From: Acinetobacter tjernbergiae DSM 14971 = CIP 107465
Lineage (GTDB): Bacteria > Pseudomonadota > Gammaproteobacteria > Pseudomonadales > Moraxellaceae
NCBI RefSeq assembly: GCF_000374425.1
Contig: NZ_KB894354.1
Location: 124,001-188,000 of the forward strand
Length of the DNA stretch: 64,000 nucleotides
Direction: 5' to 3'
Notes under the pieces: model-generated
What the model was told of the DNA's origin: nothing
Databases searched by the model: none
Seen by the model: only the letters and a program-made list of their open reading frames with translations
Shown: positions 19,120 to 27,821 of the stretch, piece after piece
Layout: the number at the start of each line of letters is the position of its first letter
How positions within the stretch are numbered: the stretch's first letter is position 1
Position numbers and translations under genes: made by a program

Positions 19120-19689
19120 TTATTTTAATAATGGTGGTACGGCTTCGTAGTTAATTTCTACACGACGATTCTCTTTCCAAGCCGCTTCATCATGTCCTGT
19201 ATTTACAGGTGCTTCTTTACCATAGCTCACAGCTTCGAGTTGCTGAGGGCTTACACCATTGGTAATTAAATAACTTTCAACAGCTTTCGCACGACGCTCG
19301 CCCAAGGCCATATTGTATTCACGCGTACCACGTTCATCAGTATGACCTGTTAATGCGACACGAGAATTGGCATTTGCAATGAGAAATTGAGCATGTGCTT
19401 GAAGTGTTTGATAGTCATCATTTGATAGATCGCTGCTATCGTAATCAAAGTGAACGACACGTTTCGCTAAAAATGCTTTGTTCGCGGCAGTTACCCCTTT
19501 TGATGAAGCGCCAGCCAAGTTCTGTGCATTCAATGCAGCATCTTCACTTAGTCCGTCAGTGCTTACCGTGGTTGACGTATTTGGTGCTGTATTGCCCGCT
19601 GTGATTTCAGCAGCAGGTTTACGGCTTGCACAACCCGTGAATGCAATTGTCGCCGCCAACAATGGAAGTGTCAGGTATTTAATATTCAT
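19120..19689 (-). CDS. pal: Peptidoglycan-associated lipoprotein Pal
   Basis: Outer-membrane lipoprotein that binds peptidoglycan and works with TolB in the Tol-Pal system. It has 189 residues from the ATG at 19689. An upstream extension of 19 residues would spoil the signal peptide. The lipobox is FTGC with Cys at about residue 19. The C-terminal OmpA-like domain carries LTGHTDERGTREYNMALGERRA. It is the last gene of the tol cluster, 22 bases after tolB. Confidence 0.96.
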   Translation of the reverse strand: MNIKYLTLPLLAATIAFTGCASRKPAAEITAGNTAPNTSTTVSTDGLSEDAALNAQNLAGASSKGVTAANKAFLAKRVVHFDYDSSDLSNDDYQTLQAHAQFLIANANSRVALTGHTDERGTREYNMALGERRAKAVESYLITNGVSPQQLEAVSYGKEAPVNTGHDEAAWKENRRVEINYEAVPPLLK

Positions 19690-19711
19690 GTGATTCTCCA
19701 ATTGATCAAAT

Positions 19712-20995
19712 TTATTTTGGTGCCCAAGCAGGTTCACGGACTTCACCTTGTTCGCTTGGTAAATTCATACGGAAACGACCATCTGTAGACATAATAGACA
19801 GTAAGCCTCGATTGCCTTCACGTGTTGCATAAACGACCATTTGTCCGTTTGGTGAAAAGCTTGGTGATTCATCTAAACTGGTTGGTGTCAAAATATTAGT
19901 AATCCCTGTACTAATATCTTGCAGTGCAACTTTGTAGTTACTACCACTTGGTCGATGAACTAAAGCAATCTTTTTACCGTCAGCGCTTAAAGTACCCCGT
20001 GCATTAAATGCACCTTTGAAGGTTAGACGTTTGACTGAACTATCATCAAAACTATAGCGATAAATTTGTGGAGAACCGCCACGATCTGAGGTGAAAATAA
20101 ATGATTTTCCATCAGGTGCATAACGTGCTTCAGTATCAATCGCTGAGTCATTGGTCATACGTTGTAGTTGGCGCGTATTTAAATTCATCTGATAAATTTC
20201 AGGATTACCATGCATAGAGGCAGTGAAAAGCATGGATTGCCCATCAGGTGAGAAGCTTGGTGCACCATTTAAGCCTTTAAAGCTCGCCAAAACCTCACGT
20301 TGACCTGTTGCTAAATCTTGAATATAAATTGCAGGACGTTTAGTTTCGAAAGAGACGTAAGCAATTTTTTTAGCGTCAGGTGTCCATGTTGGGGAGAGGA
20401 TTGGATCTCGTGATGACAGTACCGTTTTAGGTTGTTCGCCATCAGTATCGGCAATTTGTAATGTATAACGTTGAGCAGGGGTTTCTTGATTACGTAATAC
20501 ATACGCAATACGACCGCTGAAATCACCCGCAATACCTGTTAAAGCTTGGTAAATCGCATCACTGATCATATGCCCAGCTTGGCGAACACGAGAACTTGGT
20601 ACAGTCAGGACTTCATTTAATAAATATTGTTGTTTTTGTACATCATAGAGTTGGTAATGGATTTCAAATGTGTTTGCATCGATGGTTTTAATTTGACCAA
20701 CTACCACATAGGGCACACCAGCATTTTGCCAATCACCAGCTTGGATTTGGTTGATGCTTGCAGTTGCAGGTAAGTTTTGAGATGCGCTTGTGAATCGACC
20801 TGAACGATTTAAGTCATTCTCAATAATTGGGTAAAGCGAGCTGTCATTTGTAAAAGGGATAATTGCAATTTTAGGCGCTTGTTCAGGCGCTTTTGCAATT
20901 TCAAGGTGTAATTGTGCAAAAGCTGTTGTCGGAACAATTGCGCTGATCGCAGTAAAAACTGCTAAGGAGATGAGATGTTTACGGGTCTTGTCCAT
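19712..20995 (-). CDS. tolB: Tol-Pal system periplasmic protein TolB
   Basis: A periplasmic beta-propeller protein of 427 residues linking Pal with the TolQRA complex. It has a signal peptide (about 1-27, ending in AFA), an N-terminal domain to about residue 160, then WD-like repeats with SPTWTPDAKKIAYVS, APSFSPDGQSMLFTAS, EARYAPDGKSFIFTSDRGG and SPSFSPNGQMVVYATRE. Each of these is a propeller blade with the TolB signature. It is in order between tolA and pal. Confidence 0.96.
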   Translation of the reverse strand: MDKTRKHLISLAVFTAISAIVPTTAFAQLHLEIAKAPEQAPKIAIIPFTNDSSLYPIIENDLNRSGRFTSASQNLPATASINQIQAGDWQNAGVPYVVVGQIKTIDANTFEIHYQLYDVQKQQYLLNEVLTVPSSRVRQAGHMISDAIYQALTGIAGDFSGRIAYVLRNQETPAQRYTLQIADTDGEQPKTVLSSRDPILSPTWTPDAKKIAYVSFETKRPAIYIQDLATGQREVLASFKGLNGAPSFSPDGQSMLFTASMHGNPEIYQMNLNTRQLQRMTNDSAIDTEARYAPDGKSFIFTSDRGGSPQIYRYSFDDSSVKRLTFKGAFNARGTLSADGKKIALVHRPSGSNYKVALQDISTGITNILTPTSLDESPSFSPNGQMVVYATREGNRGLLSIMSTDGRFRMNLPSEQGEVREPAWAPK

Positions 20996-21094
20996 AGTTA
21001 CAATTACTTGTGTTCGTATTTTTGTGGCTGTTGATTATTTAACATAGTTACATGCTTTGTTCTATTAAAAGCATGTAACGTTAACTATTTATTA

Positions 21095-22546
21095 CTATTT
21101 TGCAGTAAAACTTGAAGTAAAGCTTCTTGCTTCGCGACGTGCATCAGGATCATCTGGCATAGGGTAAGGGGCAGCAGCGCGAACAGCGGCTTCTACACTT
21201 GCTTTTACATCAGGATCACTAGAATTCACAATCACAGATAAAACAGCACCGCTATCACTAAGTGTTACACGGGCAGTTGCTTTTTGCCCCGATGAGTTTG
21301 CGGGCATATCCCAAGCACGCTTAATTTTATTTTCAAAATCACGTTTAGCTGTTGAAGCGATTTTTTTCGCATCCGCCTTTTTCTGAGCAGCTTCTTGCTC
21401 TGCCTTTTTTGCAGCCGCCGCTTTTGCATCTGCTTCGGCTCTTTCGGTATCCGCTTTGTCTCTGGCAGCTTTATCAGCAGCGGCTTTGTCTTTTGCAGCT
21501 TTATCAGCAGCGGTTTTGTCTTTAGAAGCTTTATCAGCAGCAGCTTTGTCTTTAGAGGCTTTATCAGCAGCAGCCTTGTCTTTTGCAGCTTTATCAGCAG
21601 CGGCTTTGTCTTTAGAAGCTTTATCAGCAGCAGCCTTGTCTTTTGCAGCTTTATCAGCAGCGGCTTTGTCTTTAGCTGCTTTATCAGCAGCGGTTTTGTC
21701 TTTAGCTGCTTTATCAGCAGCGGCCTTATCTTTAGACGCTTTATCAGCAGCGGCCTTGTCTTTAGCTGCTTTATCAGCAACGGCCTTGTCTTTAGCTGCT
21801 TTATCAGCAGCGGCTTTGTCTTTAGCTGCTTTATCAGCAGCGGTCTTATCTTTAGACGCTTTATCAGCAGCGGCCTTGTCTTTAGCTGCTTTATCAGCAG
21901 CGGCCTTGTCTTTTGCAGCTTTATCAGCGGCAGCCTTGTCTTTTGCAGCTTTATCAGTAGCGGCCTTGTCTTTTGCAGCTTTATCAGCAGCAGCCTTGTC
22001 TTTTGCAGCTTTATCAGCAGCGGCTTTGTCTTTAGAAGCTTTATCAGCGGCAGCCTTGTCTTTGGCAGCTTGCTCTGTTGTTTTGCGTTTTATTTCCTCA
22101 TCAGCACGTTGTTTCTGGGCTTGAGCTTCTGCCTGTTTTTGACGTTCTTCTGCTTGTTTTGCTTGAGCTGCTGCTTCTTCAGCTTTCTTTTTTTGTTCTG
22201 CCAACTTTGCTTGTTGTTGTTCAGCTTTTTGTTTTGCATCAGCGAGTTGTTGTGCAGTCGGCGTTGGAGGAGTGATCGGAAGATTTTCAGGTTGAGTATT
22301 ATCTACAACAGGGCTTAATATTTCTTCCGCTTGATTTTTAGCAGCCGTTTCCTGTTCTACAGGTTTTGCCATTGGTGGTGGTAAGTCTTTTGGCTTGATG
22401 AGAACAGTTGTCAGTTTTTTCGGTTGCTCTGGTGGTTTACTCAGACCTAAGAAAAGCAAGCCAACAATCGCAATTGCATGTACCCCAAGGGTAAAACCTA
22501 GCGCAATTGCATTTTGTTTAAAAGGTGGCTCTTGGAATTTTTTCAT
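21095..22546 (-). CDS. tolA: TolA with a long decapeptide-repeat domain
   Basis: Energy-transducing periplasm-spanning protein of 483 residues. Domain I is an N-terminal membrane helix (about residues 13-33). Domain II is a Pro/Gln/Ala/Lys helix from about 55, including some 20 tandem copies of a [14 protein letters not shown] decapeptide, roughly 160-365. Domain III is the C-terminal TolA/TonB-like fold ([18 protein letters not shown] onwards), which contacts TolB and Pal. The protein is longer than E. coli TolA (421 residues), due to the repeat. It is 3 bases downstream of tolR. Confidence 0.95.
   Translation of the reverse strand: MKKFQEPPFKQNAIALGFTLGVHAIAIVGLLFLGLSKPPEQPKKLTTVLIKPKDLPPPMAKPVEQETAAKNQAEEILSPVVDNTQPENLPITPPTPTAQQLADAKQKAEQQQAKLAEQKKKAEEAAAQAKQAEERQKQAEAQAQKQRADEEIKRKTTEQAAKDKAAADKASKDKAAADKAAKDKAAADKAAKDKAATDKAAKDKAAADKAAKDKAAADKAAKDKAAADKASKDKTAADKAAKDKAAADKAAKDKAVADKAAKDKAAADKASKDKAAADKAAKDKTAADKAAKDKAAADKAAKDKAAADKASKDKAAADKAAKDKAAADKASKDKAAADKASKDKTAADKAAKDKAAADKAARDKADTERAEADAKAAAAKKAEQEAAQKKADAKKIASTAKRDFENKIKRAWDMPANSSGQKATARVTLSDSGAVLSVIVNSSDPDVKASVEAAVRAAAPYPMPDDPDARREARSFTSSFTAK
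21456..22065 (-). repeat. 30-bp tandem repeat array within tolA (about 20 copies)
   Basis: The unit is 30 bases, seen as a regular twice-per-60-base pattern on the plus strand with few substitutions. It encodes the KDKAAADKA[AS] decapeptide. Ala/Ser, Ala/Thr and Ala/Val swaps distinguish individual copies. Copy number is likely to vary between strains by slippage or recombination. Confidence 0.93.
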
Positions 22547-22549
22547 AAC

Positions 22550-23002
22550 TTATTTTAATGGCTCTGTCAGTAAACCAACTTGAGTTAAACCTGCTTCTTG
22601 TAAACTTGCCATAAGTGATACAACTTCACCATAAGGACGAGATTTATCACCATTGACTAATACAGTGAGTTGTTTATTTTCTTGTTCCGCTTGCTTTTGA
22701 GCATCACTCAAAATAGTTTCAAGCTGCTCAAGTGAAAGAGGCTCACTATCTTTGTGGTCTTGGTATTGCAAATAAATATTGCCATTTTGACCAATCGTCA
22801 CCATTGCAGGCATATCTTTCGATTCAATAGGATTATTATTGGCTTGAGGAAGATCTACTTTGATGCCACTGGTAATCATGGGTGCAGTGACCATGAAAAT
22901 AACCAAAAGTACTAACATGACGTCAATATAGGGTACAACGTTCATATCGCTTTTCAGTGGTTTTTTGATGCGTTCAAAACGTCCAGATCGTTGAATCGCC
23001 AT
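22550..23002 (-). CDS. tolR: TolR, ExbD-family proton-channel subunit
   Basis: A 150-residue inner-membrane protein with one N-terminal membrane helix (about 25-45, VPYIDVMLVLLVIFMVTAPMI). The proton-path aspartate (YIDVML) is conserved. The periplasmic domain (GVKVDLPQ-type start and SRPYGEVVSLMASL end) is complete. Its ATG overlaps the tolQ stop by one base. Confidence 0.95.
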   Translation of the reverse strand: MAIQRSGRFERIKKPLKSDMNVVPYIDVMLVLLVIFMVTAPMITSGIKVDLPQANNNPIESKDMPAMVTIGQNGNIYLQYQDHKDSEPLSLEQLETILSDAQKQAEQENKQLTVLVNGDKSRPYGEVVSLMASLQEAGLTQVGLLTEPLK

Positions 23003-23700
23003 TATGCATCTTCCTGTGTCGACCCAATGGCTTGACGCTGTAAAAGAGCGACCATTTCTTCGGCAAATAATGCACGATCTGAATAAATTGATTCGCCTTT
23101 CGCTGTGAAATGGTTAAAAGCCAGCACAGCAGGAATCGCTGCAAATAAACCGATTGCTGTTGCAATGAGTGCTTCTGCAATACCTGGTGCTACGGTTGCC
23201 AATGTCACTTGATCAACGGCAGCAAGACCGATAAAGGCATTCATAATGCCCCAAACCGTACCGAATAAGCCTATATAAGGCGCAACAGAGCCGATACTTG
23301 CAAGTGCTCCCAAACCTTGTTCTAAACCGCCTTGATCACGGCTTAAACCTACACGAAGAATACGTTCCGTACCTTCGATGGTTTGATTCGTATCAGCTTT
23401 GCGTTTCTGTAGTTTAAAAAACTCACCCAAACCCTGATAGAAGATGTCTTCTAAGCCGTTACGTTTAGAATTTAACTGAGCATTGTTATAGAGCGTATTT
23501 AATTCGGCACCTGACCAGAACATCTTTTGAAAATGCTCATCATTTTGACTTGCTTTTTTAAAGCCCATGTGTAATTTGGCAATCAAATACCAGCTAAAAA
23601 TTGATGCCAGTAATAGGATTAGCATGACCAATTGCACGACAGGGCTTGCTTGTAAAATCAGGTCAGAAATATGTAGAGAAGATTCTAAATTTGTTGCCAT
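23002..23700 (-). CDS. tolQ: TolQ, MotA/ExbB-family proton-channel subunit
   Basis: A 232-residue inner-membrane protein. It has a first helix near residues 17-40, then a cytoplasmic loop, then two helices near 135-205. The family signature around LGALASIGSVAPYIGLFGTVWGIMNAF is intact. It is translationally coupled to tolR and preceded by ybgC. Confidence 0.95.
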   Translation of the reverse strand: MATNLESSLHISDLILQASPVVQLVMLILLLASIFSWYLIAKLHMGFKKASQNDEHFQKMFWSGAELNTLYNNAQLNSKRNGLEDIFYQGLGEFFKLQKRKADTNQTIEGTERILRVGLSRDQGGLEQGLGALASIGSVAPYIGLFGTVWGIMNAFIGLAAVDQVTLATVAPGIAEALIATAIGLFAAIPAVLAFNHFTAKGESIYSDRALFAEEMVALLQRQAIGSTQEDA

Positions 23701-23725
23701 AAGTCACTGTGCCGAAAGTTTATTT

Positions 23726-24133
23726 TTAGTCCTGTGCCAATTCTTTTTGAATCAGATCACGTATTTCCGCAGGAAGTCTACGCGGCATAAGTTCTTTGTT
23801 TAAACATGCCAACGTAACCTCACCTGAAGCCAGCAAGATTTCACCACGATAAATATTTTGTTGCAACACAAAAGATGCGGCTTTACACGAAATAACACGT
23901 GCTGTAACGGTAATTAAGTCATCCATTAATATTGGGCGTACATATTTGACCTGAATTTGATGTACTACGAAGTTGTAGTCTTGTTGATGCCAGTAGTGAT
24001 CGACACCCGATGCACGTAACCATTCAGTGCGTGTACGTTCCATAAAACGAATGTGATTGGCATGGTAAACGATACCGCCTGCGTCTGTATCTTCGATATA
24101 TACACGAATATTAAACTCAAAATGATTAGCCAT
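23726..24133 (-). CDS. ybgC: YbgC, tol-pal-associated acyl-CoA thioesterase
   Basis: A 135-residue single hot-dog-fold thioesterase. The active-site motif EDTDAGGIVYHANHIRFMERTRTEWLR is conserved. The start is set at the ATG at 24133; an in-frame upstream ATG would add seven residues. It heads the tol cluster in the usual gammaproteobacterial order ybgC-tolQ-tolR-tolA-tolB-pal. The known family activity is acyl-CoA hydrolysis, and its link to Tol function is by position. Confidence 0.93.
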   Translation of the reverse strand: MANHFEFNIRVYIEDTDAGGIVYHANHIRFMERTRTEWLRASGVDHYWHQQDYNFVVHQIQVKYVRPILMDDLITVTARVISCKAASFVLQQNIYRGEILLASGEVTLACLNKELMPRRLPAEIRDLIQKELAQD

Positions 24134-24231
24134 ATCTTTAACCTGTTTCTGCATACTGCGAGCAATTGAGGGAATGATATTGCGTCAATCTTAGGATGGG
24201 AATAGTAATAAATAACATATTGCTAGATCAT

Positions 24232-24262
24232 TGAAAAATTAAGCCTCCATTTCTGAAGGCTT
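24232..24262 (-). terminator. Terminator after the lipoprotein gene
   Basis: On the minus strand a stem AAGCCTTC / GGAGGCTT (one G-T pair) with a 6-nt loop leads into TTAATTTTT. It lies about 25 bases past the lipoprotein stop. Confidence 0.7.
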
Positions 24263-24287
24263 AACTTAAAGTAGTAAAAGAGTAGGA

Positions 24288-25199
24288 TTATTCAAAATAG
24301 TCCCAGTCTACAATCTTAGGATAACCCGATAGAGATGTCCCGTTCGCAAATGCGCTGATTAGAACTTTTCCAGCCGTTGAATTTTTAATCGTAATTGCAT
24401 TTTTAGCGTTGTTAGCATCTTCAATGTTAATAACTGCTGTATTTGGTGATGGGTTATATAAACTATATTCACGATTACTATTAAAGTTTACAGAAAATTT
24501 TTGGCGATCTATGTTCGCTTGTAGTTTACCTATCGCTTGGGCTTTGGTTGTCGTATAAGTGCTAACATTATATGTTTCTGTGAGTAGATAATCTGTTAAG
24601 TTATAACTTTCTTGATTGGTATTGTCACTCCAAGTAAACGACATATTGCTAATTTTATAATCGACTCTTAGATCTTTAGTGGTTTCATTAAAGGTATATG
24701 TTTGTAGTACTTTGCCATTATACTTTTCAGTTTCGTTATCATCATACTTAATAGTAAAATTGGTTAAGGTTAGGTCATTGGAAATAAATTCTTGGGTCTT
24801 TTCATTAAAATTTTCAACACTTTGTATTGTACCTGAAATAACAATACCATAAGTGATATTGTTCATTTTTAAATTTTTACAATTGTTTATGGTGAAAGAA
24901 CCATTCGCATTTTTCTTAATTGTACCTGATTCACAAGTTGCTTTTCCATCTCCTGTATTAATCTCTTCATCTGCGTAAAAATCTATATCATTAGCAAGTT
25001 TGTTGATAAAATAGAGAGGATTGTACTTTATTGTACTTAAGGCCACTATTGGTGGTGTAATTAAATCAATTGTTTCTGATTTGCTATAATCTATGTTGCT
25101 AGTTGTTGTATGGTTTTCATTGCTAGAGTCGCCACCTCCACATGCTGTTAATAATAAAGTTCCAGTACATAATGCAGAAGCTAGTATCTTGTTTGTCAT
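24288..25199 (-). CDS. Hypothetical lipoprotein, 303 residues
   Basis: It begins with a lipoprotein signal peptide and lipobox LLTAC (Cys at about residue 20), then a Gly/Ser/Asn/Thr linker. The remainder is beta-rich with repeated patterns of Asn, Thr and Tyr (FTINNCKNLKMNN, VENFNEKTQEF). It contains two more cysteines in the CESGTIKKN and NNCKN segments that may pair. No domain is recognised. It sits alone between ybgC and ruvB, with its own ribosome site (AGGG) and terminator. Confidence 0.75.
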   Translation of the reverse strand: MTNKILASALCTGTLLLTACGGGDSSNENHTTTSNIDYSKSETIDLITPPIVALSTIKYNPLYFINKLANDIDFYADEEINTGDGKATCESGTIKKNANGSFTINNCKNLKMNNITYGIVISGTIQSVENFNEKTQEFISNDLTLTNFTIKYDDNETEKYNGKVLQTYTFNETTKDLRVDYKISNMSFTWSDNTNQESYNLTDYLLTETYNVSTYTTTKAQAIGKLQANIDRQKFSVNFNSNREYSLYNPSPNTAVINIEDANNAKNAITIKNSTAGKVLISAFANGTSLSGYPKIVDWDYFE

Positions 25200-25306
25200 T
25201 TTTAACCCTATGTCTTAATTTTATGTGTTTAAAATAATTAATTACTTTAAGTGGGTGATTATAACAAAAAAATAATTTTTATAATGTTTATTAAACTTAT
25301 TATTCT

Positions 25307-25327
25307 GCCTTTTCATATTGAAAAGGC
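25307..25327 (-). terminator. Hairpin after ruvB
   Basis: The stem GCCTTTTCA / TGAAAAGGC around a 3-nt loop lies 16 bases beyond the ruvB stop. The downstream T-run is weak. Confidence 0.5.
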
Positions 25328-25342
25328 ATCTTATATATCTTT

Positions 25343-26338
25343 TTATTCAGGCGGTGTCATACCAAACTGTAAATAAGCCATATTGGTTGCTATACGACCA
25401 CGCGCAGTACGCATCACATAACCTTGTTGGATTAAATAAGGTTCGATCACATCTTCAAGCGTTCCACTGTCTTCTGCCATCGCGGCGGCTAGTGCTTCAA
25501 CACCAGTCGGTCGACCCTCAAAACGTTCAAGTAACATACTGAGATAACGGCGGTCTAAAGTATCTAAACCATCTTTATCGACATTGAGCATGTCCAATGC
25601 ACGTTGCGCCATATCTTGGGTGACTTCGCCAGTGCCTTTCACTTGCGCATAATCTCGAACGCGACGTAATAAACGATTGGCAATACGTGGAGTACCACGT
25701 GCACGGCGAGCAATTTCTGTTGAACCCTCTTTAGTAATTGGCACATCCATTAAATTGGCTGAGCGAGTGACAATATGCGTTAAATCCTCAACAGAATAGA
25801 ATTCTAAACGTTGCACGATGCCGAAACGGTCACGTAAAGGCGAGGTGAGTAGCCCTGCACGAGTTGTTGCAGCAACTAAGGTAAATGCAGGTAAATCAAG
25901 TTTAATTGAACGAGCAGCTGGACCCTCGCCAATCATAATATCGAGTTGATAATCTTCCATTGCAGGATAGAGGATTTCTTCAATAACGGGTGATAGACGA
26001 TGAATTTCATCAATAAACAGGACGTCGCCTTCCTCTAGATTGGTCAACATTGCTGCTAAATCGCCAGCACGTTCTAAAACTGGGCCAGAGGTGGATTTTA
26101 AATTGCCACCCATTTCTCGTGCGATAATGTTGGCTAAGGTGGTTTTACCTAAACCTGGTGGGCCAAAAATCAAGGTGTGGTCGAGTGCTTCACCACGACC
26201 TCGTGCAGCACCAATAAAGATTTCCATTTGCTCACGTACGACAGGCTGACCAATATAGTCTGCGAGTGAGGTTGGTCGAATCGCACGATCAAAATGATCT
26301 TCTGGTTTTTCAGAACCACTGATTAAACGGTCTTGCAT
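25343..26338 (-). CDS. ruvB: Holliday junction branch-migration ATPase RuvB
   Basis: A hexameric AAA+ motor that drives branch migration with RuvA. It has 331 residues. Walker A GPPGLGKT is at about 59-66, Walker [12 protein letters not shown] is near 110, the sensor and arginine-finger region [16 protein letters not shown] is near 160, and a winged-helix C-terminus ends in GFMTPPE-like residues (FGMTPPE). It follows ruvA at 18 bases in a ruvAB operon. Confidence 0.97.
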   Translation of the reverse strand: MQDRLISGSEKPEDHFDRAIRPTSLADYIGQPVVREQMEIFIGAARGRGEALDHTLIFGPPGLGKTTLANIIAREMGGNLKSTSGPVLERAGDLAAMLTNLEEGDVLFIDEIHRLSPVIEEILYPAMEDYQLDIMIGEGPAARSIKLDLPAFTLVAATTRAGLLTSPLRDRFGIVQRLEFYSVEDLTHIVTRSANLMDVPITKEGSTEIARRARGTPRIANRLLRRVRDYAQVKGTGEVTQDMAQRALDMLNVDKDGLDTLDRRYLSMLLERFEGRPTGVEALAAAMAEDSGTLEDVIEPYLIQQGYVMRTARGRIATNMAYLQFGMTPPE

Positions 26339-26356
26339 AATGAATTCAGTCTATCT

Positions 26357-26959
26357 TTATTTATTCAATGATTTAAGCGCAGCTCGGATAATATCGCTTG
26401 CTTCAGTAAAGTCAGCTTTAACAGCTTGAATTAGTTTTTGTGCTTCAAGTGGTTTATAGCCAAGCGATTGTAAAGCGGCTTCCGCTTCTGCAACAGCAGA
26501 GTTTCCAGTGAACTGTATTTGGGTTGATGTGGAATTATTTGAAGCAGTAGTGCTTGAGAATGCTTTAAAACGATCACGCAGTTCTATCATTAAACGTTCT
26601 GCTGTTTTTGCACCAACACCAGGTACTTTAACCAGTGTTTTTACATCACCATGTTCGACTGTATGGATGAGCATGTCCACGCTCAATGTCGAAAGAATAC
26701 CGAGCGCCATTTTAGGGCCGACACCATTGACCTTGAGTAAAGTACGGAAAATGATTTTTTCTTGCGCATCACTAAAACCATACAGTTGCTGTGCATCTTC
26801 ACGAACCACCAAATGTGTCCATAAAGTGACTTTCTGTCCTTTTTGTAATTGGCAAAATGTCGAAAGTGGTGTATCTATTTCATAGCCGACACCATTTACA
26901 TTCAGCAATACGGTTGGGGCTTCTAGGGCAAACACTTCGCCAATTAAACATCCGATCAT
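26357..26959 (-). CDS. ruvA: Holliday junction-binding protein RuvA
   Basis: A tetrameric junction-binding partner of RuvB with 200 residues. The OB-fold N-terminus is MIGCLIGEVFALEAPTVLLNVNGVGYEI. Two helix-hairpin-helix motifs are visible (LLKVNGVGPKMALGIL and LVKVPGVGAKTAERLMIELRDR). The C-terminal RuvB-contact domain is present. The start at 26959 matches the family; an earlier in-frame start would add 19 unrelated residues. Confidence 0.96.
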   Translation of the reverse strand: MIGCLIGEVFALEAPTVLLNVNGVGYEIDTPLSTFCQLQKGQKVTLWTHLVVREDAQQLYGFSDAQEKIIFRTLLKVNGVGPKMALGILSTLSVDMLIHTVEHGDVKTLVKVPGVGAKTAERLMIELRDRFKAFSSTTASNNSTSTQIQFTGNSAVAEAEAALQSLGYKPLEAQKLIQAVKADFTEASDIIRAALKSLNK

Positions 26960-26993
26960 GAAATTATCTTCTAAAATAAAATGATTTAAAAAA

Positions 26994-27491
26994 TTAGGTT
27001 GAAATGTTATGAGCAACGTCTTTCATTGTCATAAACAGTTTGTTTGGATATTGGCTTAATGCCTGAAATCCGTATTGTTGATAAAATTCAGCAATTCCAT
27101 CTTTTGCATCAACTAGTACCAGTGGAAATGCCACAATTGCACTCGCTTGATATAGGCGGTGTAAGGCATCTAATAATAAAATTGCCCCGAAACCTTGCTT
27201 CTGATAACGGTGATCCACCGCCAAACGTGCAATTAAGCCTGCTGAATGCACAGAAGCATGTTTTTTTTGCAAGCTTTGTGGCAACGATGACAGATCTAAT
27301 GACGTCATGGTTAATGTATAAAATCCCATAATCCATGCAGGGTTGATGGGATCCATGAGGACATACGTTCGGGCATTGTCTTTTTGTGCTTGTTGGCTAG
27401 CAATTTGATTTAAATACTGATTCAACACCTGATTTTTGCAATCAAAACGTTGCCGATCATGCTGTTGTTTATCCAGTAAAATAATATTCAT
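26994..27491 (-). CDS. GNAT-family toxin of a DUF1778/GNAT toxin-antitoxin pair
   Basis: A 165-residue N-acetyltransferase of the TacT/AtaT type. Known members block translation by acetylating aminoacyl-tRNA. The acetyl-CoA-binding motif A is RLAVDHRYQKQGFGAILLLDAL (R/Q-x-x-G-x-G/A pattern as QKQGFG). The C-terminal tyrosine region is EFYQQYGFQALSQYPNKLFM, with the Tyr that acts as general acid in this family. It overlaps the DUF1778 gene by four bases (ATGA), as expected of a toxin-antitoxin operon. The substrate tRNA cannot be told from this. Confidence 0.85.
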   Translation of the reverse strand: MNIILLDKQQHDRQRFDCKNQVLNQYLNQIASQQAQKDNARTYVLMDPINPAWIMGFYTLTMTSLDLSSLPQSLQKKHASVHSAGLIARLAVDHRYQKQGFGAILLLDALHRLYQASAIVAFPLVLVDAKDGIAEFYQQYGFQALSQYPNKLFMTMKDVAHNIST

Positions 27492-27760
27492 TCTTGTGTT
27501 TGACGATAATGTTGAGCCGCTTGTTTAAGTTTTGAATGAACTTGAATAGGTTGATCCAATGCTGTTATTAATGCCAATACATCTTTTTCATTGAGTTGTA
27601 AGCTTTGCTCTTGAATCAGAACTTGTTTAGCCTTTTCAATTGCGGCACTGAGCACAAATGCATTCAAACTTGGCATACCCAATAAATTGGCAGCTTGCAG
27701 CAATAACGCTTGTGTTTGCTCATCAACACGAGCTGTAATTCGGGGATGATAGGCTGACAT
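27488..27760 (-). CDS. DUF1778 antitoxin (TacA type)
   Basis: A 90-residue protein with an N-terminal ribbon-helix-helix DNA-binding part (PRITARVDEQTQALLLQAANLLGMPSLNAFVLSAAIEKA) and a C-terminal toxin-neutralising tail. It is expected to repress its own operon together with the GNAT toxin. The GTGCCA-TTA-TGGCAC operator lies directly upstream. A good AGGTG ribosome site precedes the ATG. Confidence 0.87.
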   Translation of the reverse strand: MSAYHPRITARVDEQTQALLLQAANLLGMPSLNAFVLSAAIEKAKQVLIQEQSLQLNEKDVLALITALDQPIQVHSKLKQAAQHYRQTQE

Positions 27761-27785
27761 GATTCACCTACTAAATTGAAATTTA

Positions 27786-27820
27786 TGTGCCATTATGGCA
27801 CACGAATAGTGATTTGTTAA
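27786..27820 (-). promoter_or_regulatory. Promoter and palindromic operator of the toxin-antitoxin operon
   Basis: On the minus strand a TTAACA -35 (27815-27820) is followed 17 bases later by CATAAT (27792-27797). The -10 is buried inside the palindrome TGTGCCATTATGGCACA at 27786-27802, 26 bases before the antitoxin ATG. The geometry suits autorepression by the ribbon-helix-helix antitoxin. Confidence 0.7.
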
Positions 27821-27821
27821 T

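Noticed and set aside
21265..21780. 171-residue minus-strand frame rich in LLIKQLKT repeats
   Set aside because: It is a +1/+2 frame of the same tolA repeats.
21456..22124. 222-residue plus-strand frame with [10 protein letters not shown] repeats
   Set aside because: Also a product of the tolA repeat read on the other strand; it has the same 30-base periodicity and no independent coding signal.
21395..22318. 307-residue plus-strand frame opposite tolA
   Set aside because: It is a shadow of the 30-bp repeat array in tolA; the reading is low-complexity (SGFVFxSFISS repeats) and has no ribosome site.
26508..26885. 125-residue plus-strand frame inside ruvA
   Set aside because: ruvA on the minus strand has all family motifs; the antisense frame has none.
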